A DNA stretch of 64,000 nucleotides from Microbacterium sp. SA39 (GTDB lineage Bacteria > Actinomycetota > Actinomycetes > Actinomycetales > Microbacteriaceae). Positions within the stretch are counted from its first letter, which is position 1. Every line of letters begins with the position of its first letter. A program made the position numbers and the translations under genes. The notes under the pieces were generated by a model, which searched no databases, was not told where the DNA came from, and saw nothing but the letters and a program-made list of their open reading frames with translations. The stretch is taken from positions 49,248 to 113,247 of the forward strand of contig NZ_JXRU01000026.1 of assembly GCF_000967865.1 (NCBI RefSeq), in the 5' to 3' direction. This document shows, piece after piece, positions 60,412-64,000 of the stretch.

Positions 60412-60434
60412 GGTAAGCCGGGGTGTCGGCGGGC

Positions 60435-62711
60435 TCAGTTCCGCGCCACGCTCCGAAACCCGCGCAGCCTCAGGCTGTTGCCGACCACGAAGACGCTCGA
60501 CAGGGCCATCGCCGCGCCCGCGAGCATCGGGTTGAGCATGCCGAGGGCAGCGACCGGGATCGCCGCGACGTTGTACGCGAAGGCCCAGAACAGGTTCACC
60601 TTGATCGTGCTGAGGGTCTTCCGCGACAACCGGATCGCATCGACCGCGCTGCGCAGATCCCCCCGCACGAGCGTGATGTCGGACGCTTCGATCGCGACAT
60701 CCGCTCCGGTTCCCATCGCGAGCCCGAGATCGGCCTGCGCGAGAGCGGGAGCGTCGTTGACGCCGTCGCCGATCATCGCGACGACCTTGCCCTCGCTCTG
60801 CAGGCGCCGGATCACGTCGACCTTGTCGGCGGGAAGCACCTCGGCGATGACCTCGTCGATCCCCACCTCGGCCGCGATCTGCCGTGCGACCGCTTCGTTG
60901 TCGCCGGTGAGCAGAACAGGCGTGAGCCCGAGAGCCGTGAACTGCCGGATCGCCTCGGCACTGGTCGGCTTGACGGTGTCTGCCACGACCAGGATGCCGC
61001 GTGCCTCACCGTCCCAGCCCACCGCGACGGCCGTCTTGCCCTGGCCCTCGGCATCCGCCTTCGCCTGCGCGATCGGCGGACTCAACCGCAAAGACCACTC
61101 GGCCAGCAGCGACTCGCGGCCGACGAGCACGGCATGGCCGTCCACGACGCCCTGCACGCCCCTGCCCTCGAGGTTCGTGAAGCCCTCGACCGGGGGCAGC
61201 GAGCCGACCTCCTGCGTCGCGCCCTTCGCGACGGCCTGCGCGATCGGGTGTTCGGATGCATCCTCCAGAGCACCGGCGAGGCGCAGCAGCTCGGCGCGAT
61301 CGGTACCCGGCTCGACGACCACGTCGACCAGCATCATCCTGCCGCTGGTGACCGTGCCGGTCTTGTCGAGCACGACGGTGTCGACGGTGCGCGTGGACTC
61401 CAGCACCTCCGGGCCCTTGATGAGGATGCCCAGCTGCGCGCCGCGACCGGTGCCGACCAGCAGCGCGGTCGGCGTCGCCAGCCCCAGGGCGCACGGGCAA
61501 GCGATCACCAGCACCGCGACCGCCGCCGTGAAAGCCGCAGCCACCGGGAATCCGGCACCCAGCCACGCGCCGAGGGCGACCACGGCGATGACGATCACGA
61601 TCGGCACGAAGACGCCCGAGATGCGGTCGGCGAGCCGCTGCACCTCGGCCTTGCCGGTCTGCGCGTCCTCGACGAGGCGAGCCATCTGGGCCAGCTGCGT
61701 GTCGGATCCGACGCGCGTCGCGCGCACCACGAGTCGTCCCCCGATGTTCGTGGTGGCACCGGTGACGGCGTCGCCCTCGGCGACCTCGACTGGCACCGAC
61801 TCCCCCGTCAACATGGAGGCGTCGACCGCCGAGGTGCCCGAGACGACCATGCCATCGGTCGCGATCTTCTCGCCCGGGCGGACGATGAACTGGTCGCCGA
61901 CGCGCAGGTCCTCGACGGGGATCTTCACCTCGACGGGTTTCCCTCCAGAGCCGTCGCGCACGACCGACACCTCTTTGGCGCCGAGCTCGAGCAGCGCGCG
62001 AAGAGCAGCGCCCGCCTGCTTCTTCGACCGCTTCTCGAAGTAGCGCCCGGCGAGGATGAACATCGTCACGCCCGCGCCGACCTCGAGGTAGATGTTCGCG
62101 GCGCCGTCGGAGGGCGACAGCGAGAACTCGAACGGGTGCGTCATCCCCGGGGTGCCCGCCGTCCCGAAGAACAGCGCGTACAGCGACCAGAGGAACGCGG
62201 CCGAGGTGCCCATCGAGATGAGCGTGTCCATGGTCGCGGCGCCGTGACGCAGGTTCATCCACGCGGCACGGTGGAACGGCCAGGCGGCCCAGACGATCAC
62301 GGGCGCGGCGAGCGCCAGCGACGCCCACTGCCAGTAGGTGAACTGCAGCGCGGGGATCATCGCCATCGCGATGACCGGGATGGTCAGCACGATCGAACCG
62401 ATCAGCCGGTGGCGCAGCGAGCGCAGTTCGGGGTCCTCGTCGTCGTCGGCGCCTCCGGCCGGTCGCGCCGACTTCGGTGCGGGCAGCGCGGCCGTGTATC
62501 CGGTCTTCTCGACCTCGGCGATCAGCGCGGCGGTGTCGTAGCCTTCCGGCACGGTGACCTTCGCCTTCTCGGTGGCGTAGTTCACGGTCGCCGTGACGCC
62601 GTCGAGCTTGTTGAGCTTCTTCTCGATCCGCATCGCGCAGGAGGCGCAGGTCATCCCGCCGATCTCGAGCTCGACCCCGGACCCCGAGGTCTGCGACAGG
62701 GAAGTGCTCAT
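60435..62711 (-). CDS. copA: copper-translocating P1B-type ATPase
   Basis: The 758-residue ATPase has one N-terminal HMA domain with GGMTCASC (Cys22, Cys25), eight TM segments, the TM6 copper site CPC in [17 protein letters not shown], phosphorylation motif [15 protein letters not shown] and hinge [20 protein letters not shown]. It exports Cu+ from the cytoplasm. It is the last gene of a three-gene operon with 4-nt overlaps. Confidence 0.95.
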   Translation of the reverse strand: MSTSLSQTSGSGVELEIGGMTCASCAMRIEKKLNKLDGVTATVNYATEKAKVTVPEGYDTAALIAEVEKTGYTAALPAPKSARPAGGADDDEDPELRSLRHRLIGSIVLTIPVIAMAMIPALQFTYWQWASLALAAPVIVWAAWPFHRAAWMNLRHGAATMDTLISMGTSAAFLWSLYALFFGTAGTPGMTHPFEFSLSPSDGAANIYLEVGAGVTMFILAGRYFEKRSKKQAGAALRALLELGAKEVSVVRDGSGGKPVEVKIPVEDLRVGDQFIVRPGEKIATDGMVVSGTSAVDASMLTGESVPVEVAEGDAVTGATTNIGGRLVVRATRVGSDTQLAQMARLVEDAQTGKAEVQRLADRISGVFVPIVIVIAVVALGAWLGAGFPVAAAFTAAVAVLVIACPCALGLATPTALLVGTGRGAQLGILIKGPEVLESTRTVDTVVLDKTGTVTSGRMMLVDVVVEPGTDRAELLRLAGALEDASEHPIAQAVAKGATQEVGSLPPVEGFTNLEGRGVQGVVDGHAVLVGRESLLAEWSLRLSPPIAQAKADAEGQGKTAVAVGWDGEARGILVVADTVKPTSAEAIRQFTALGLTPVLLTGDNEAVARQIAAEVGIDEVIAEVLPADKVDVIRRLQSEGKVVAMIGDGVNDAPALAQADLGLAMGTGADVAIEASDITLVRGDLRSAVDAIRLSRKTLSTIKVNLFWAFAYNVAAIPVAALGMLNPMLAGAAMALSSVFVVGNSLRLRGFRSVARN

Positions 62712-63628
62712 GAGTGGTCTCCGTGCTCGGCGTCGACCACGAACGACGCCGTGTGCACCTCGCCGTCGACTTGGAAGTCCAGGTACAGCAGGTAGCGGCC
62801 GGCGGTCGGAGCTTCGGCGAAGAACGTGATCTCGGGTCCTGCGGTGTCTCCGGCCTGCGGCTCGTCACCCTCAGCGTGCACGTGCAGGAACGCGAGATCG
62901 CCCTCGCGCAGCGCGACCAGGTGGCCGAACGCGCCGAGGTAGGGCTCGAGAGCCGTGACGGGCTCGCCGTCGCGCGAGATCGAGATGGTCAGTTCGCTCG
63001 CGGAGCCCGCGACCACAGCACCCTCGAGAGAGACGGTGAAGCCGTCGACCTCATCGACCTGGCTCGGCTCGGATGCCACAGGGGCGAAGTCGCCGGCGAC
63101 CTGGACGGTGCGGGAGATCGTGATGCCCTCGCCGTCCGCCGGGGTGAAGTCGGCGAACACGCGGTACGTTCCGGCATCCGTCCACTCCCAGGGGAGCGAC
63201 CAGGTGCCGGTGGAGTCGTCGAGCTCCGGGTGCACGTGGCGGAAGCCGGTGCCGTCGGAGCGCACGACGATCAGATGCAGCTGCTTGTCGTGCGAGGTCG
63301 TGTAGTCGGTGACCGTGTCTCCCGCGGCATCCTCGATCCGGAAGCTCAGCTCTTCCGCCTCGCCGACCACGGCGGGAGCCTCGACCGGCGAGAGCACGTA
63401 GCCGTCGATGCTGATCGCCAGGCCCTTGAGGGCGGCGGCCAGCTCCGGCGCCGATTCGGCCGACTCGGGCCCGGTCGCGTGACCGTCTCCGTGCTGGTTC
63501 ATCTCATTCCCTTCTTCGGATGCCGTCACGATGTCATCCGGCGCGACGGCTGCGGCGATGCCGAAGGCGCCGGCGAAGGCCACCACCAGCCCTGCTCCGT
63601 AGAGCGCCAGCCGTGCGCCGGTCCTCAT
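62708..63628 (-). CDS. membrane-anchored, copper-operon secreted protein
   Basis: The 306-residue protein has an N-terminal TM/signal segment (residues 7-28) and an His-containing stretch HGDGHATG near 45-52. Beta-rich domains follow with repeated HL.V and HVHPE / FLHVHAEGD motifs. This is the heavy-metal-associated exported protein commonly encoded between CopZ and CopA in actinobacteria. It may bind or hand over copper outside the membrane. Overlaps both neighbours by 4 nt. Confidence 0.82.
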   Translation of the reverse strand: MRTGARLALYGAGLVVAFAGAFGIAAAVAPDDIVTASEEGNEMNQHGDGHATGPESAESAPELAAALKGLAISIDGYVLSPVEAPAVVGEAEELSFRIEDAAGDTVTDYTTSHDKQLHLIVVRSDGTGFRHVHPELDDSTGTWSLPWEWTDAGTYRVFADFTPADGEGITISRTVQVAGDFAPVASEPSQVDEVDGFTVSLEGAVVAGSASELTISISRDGEPVTALEPYLGAFGHLVALREGDLAFLHVHAEGDEPQAGDTAGPEITFFAEAPTAGRYLLYLDFQVDGEVHTASFVVDAEHGDHS

Positions 63629-63837
63629 GACGCTCGTACCGCCGAGTAGCCCGCTTCCTCGACGGCCGCGAGGATCTGCGCGTCGTCGATCTCCGCGGAT
63701 GTGGTGACCGAGAGAAGCCCGGTCTTCGCGCTCACCTGGATGCCCTCGACGCCGGCGATCTGCTCGACCTCTTCACGCACCGACATCTCGCAGTGTCCGC
63801 AGGTCATGCCCGTCACCTGGTACTCGTTCGTCGTCAT
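63625..63837 (-). CDS. copZ: copper chaperone (HMA domain)
   Basis: The 70-residue single HMA domain has GMTCGHC (Cys13, Cys16) and the ferredoxin-like beta-alpha-beta pattern typical of CopZ. It delivers Cu+ to CopA and possibly to the CsoR repressor. It is the first gene of the operon and lies behind the two operators at 63886 and 63923. Confidence 0.93.
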   Translation of the reverse strand: MTTNEYQVTGMTCGHCEMSVREEVEQIAGVEGIQVSAKTGLLSVTTSAEIDDAQILAAVEEAGYSAVRAS

Positions 63838-63885
63838 CTCATCCTCTTCCGTGTCGTTCTCGGTCGGTGTACTTGTCCCAACGGT

Positions 63886-63902
63886 ATACCCCGCCTGGGT
63901 AT
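63886..63902. promoter_or_regulatory. CsoR-type operator 1
   Basis: ATACCC-CGCCT-GGGTAT is a 17-bp dyad of the pattern bound by CsoR/RcnR-like Cu(I) repressors. It lies 48 bp upstream of copZ. Confidence 0.7.
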
Positions 63903-63922
63903 TCCGCCACTCTGACGTTAAG

Positions 63923-63939
63923 ATACCCCCCGGGGGTAT
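63923..63939. promoter_or_regulatory. CsoR-type operator 2
   Basis: ATACCCCC-C-GGGGGTAT is a perfect dyad around one central base, centred 37 bp from operator 1 and 45 bp before the ATG at 63985. It could control the divergent gene. Confidence 0.75.
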
Positions 63940-63984
63940 AGACTGACCACTCGCCGGACGGTCCGGAAATCAAGGAGGAGAACC

Positions 63985-64000
63985 ATGTCCCACCCACCCC
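63985..64000 (+). CDS. start of a gene cut by the window edge
   Basis: ATG follows AAGGAGG by 6 nt and shows only MSHPP before the end of the window. Given the CsoR operators just upstream and the copper operon opposite, a CsoR-type repressor is plausible. Five residues cannot show it. Confidence 0.55.

Noticed and set aside
59968..62795. Long plus-strand open frames opposite copA
   Set aside because: copA is unmistakable on the minus strand (HMA, CPC, DKTGTVT). The opposite frames have no domains.

Overview
The window is high-GC DNA from an actinobacterium, most likely Microbacterium or a close relative in the Microbacteriaceae. This is an inference. It rests on frequent GTG and TTG starts, tight ATGA/GTGA overlaps, -10 boxes of the form TAGGCT often only 6-7 nt from a start codon, FprA and seven-iron-type ferredoxin partners, an LAATG sortase signal, and short palindromic repeats of a kind seen in that family. 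There are about 60 protein genes, one tRNA-Gly(CCC), no rRNA, no CRISPR array and no recognisable transposase or integrase.

Sulfur (about 1.7-19.7 kb). A minus-strand five-gene operon (1762-7347) couples a CUT1-type ABC importer to a DszC/SfnB-like and a DszA/NtaA-like flavin monooxygenase, which suggests uptake and oxidative attack on an organosulfur or similar compound. Divergent from it, a plus-strand run encodes sirohydrochlorin chelatase, ferredoxin sulfite reductase, CysH (APS-reductase type, four Cys), CysD, CysN, an SsuABC-like importer, CobA (siroheme precursor), FprA, ferredoxin and a thioredoxin-reductase-like flavoprotein. Together these cover sulfate activation, reduction, the siroheme cofactor and the electron supply. 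Six of these genes carry short palindromic repeats read in frame.

Accessory and signalling genes (19.7-26.6 kb). These are a RES-type toxin-antitoxin pair with iterated GTTGACA sites, two lipoproteins, a DUF3817-like membrane protein, an AraC regulator convergent with an MFS exporter, and a bacterial RIO-family kinase. The kinase is preceded by a 20-codon leader peptide and a hairpin that buries its ribosome binding site. This looks like ribosome-dependent translational control and is the most striking observation here.

Guanidino/amine-type catabolism (26.8-33.6 kb). A ureohydrolase, a ThDP decarboxylase resembling 2-ketoarginine decarboxylase, a YtcJ-type amidohydrolase and an MHS-family transporter lie divergent from a double-domain Lrp/AsnC regulator.

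Transport, envelope and regulators (33.7-47.6 kb). This stretch holds a UMF1-like MFS protein, a CDF metal transporter, a CPBP protease, a CshA-repeat surface protein whose frame runs on through its terminator, two divergent regulators with His/Gly-rich segments, an orphan AAA ATPase, a TetR/hydrolase pair, dCTP deaminase, the tRNA, an SGNH lipoprotein and a PatB-like lyase.

Sugar locus (47.6-59.4 kb). It encodes an RhaM-like mutarotase, an MFS permease, two tandem L-fucose/L-arabinose-isomerase-fold paralogues, an RbsABC-type importer, two medium-chain dehydrogenases and a LacI regulator. No kinase or aldolase is present. The window ends with a copper-resistance operon (CopZ, a secreted protein, CopA) behind two CsoR-type operators and the first codons of a divergent gene.
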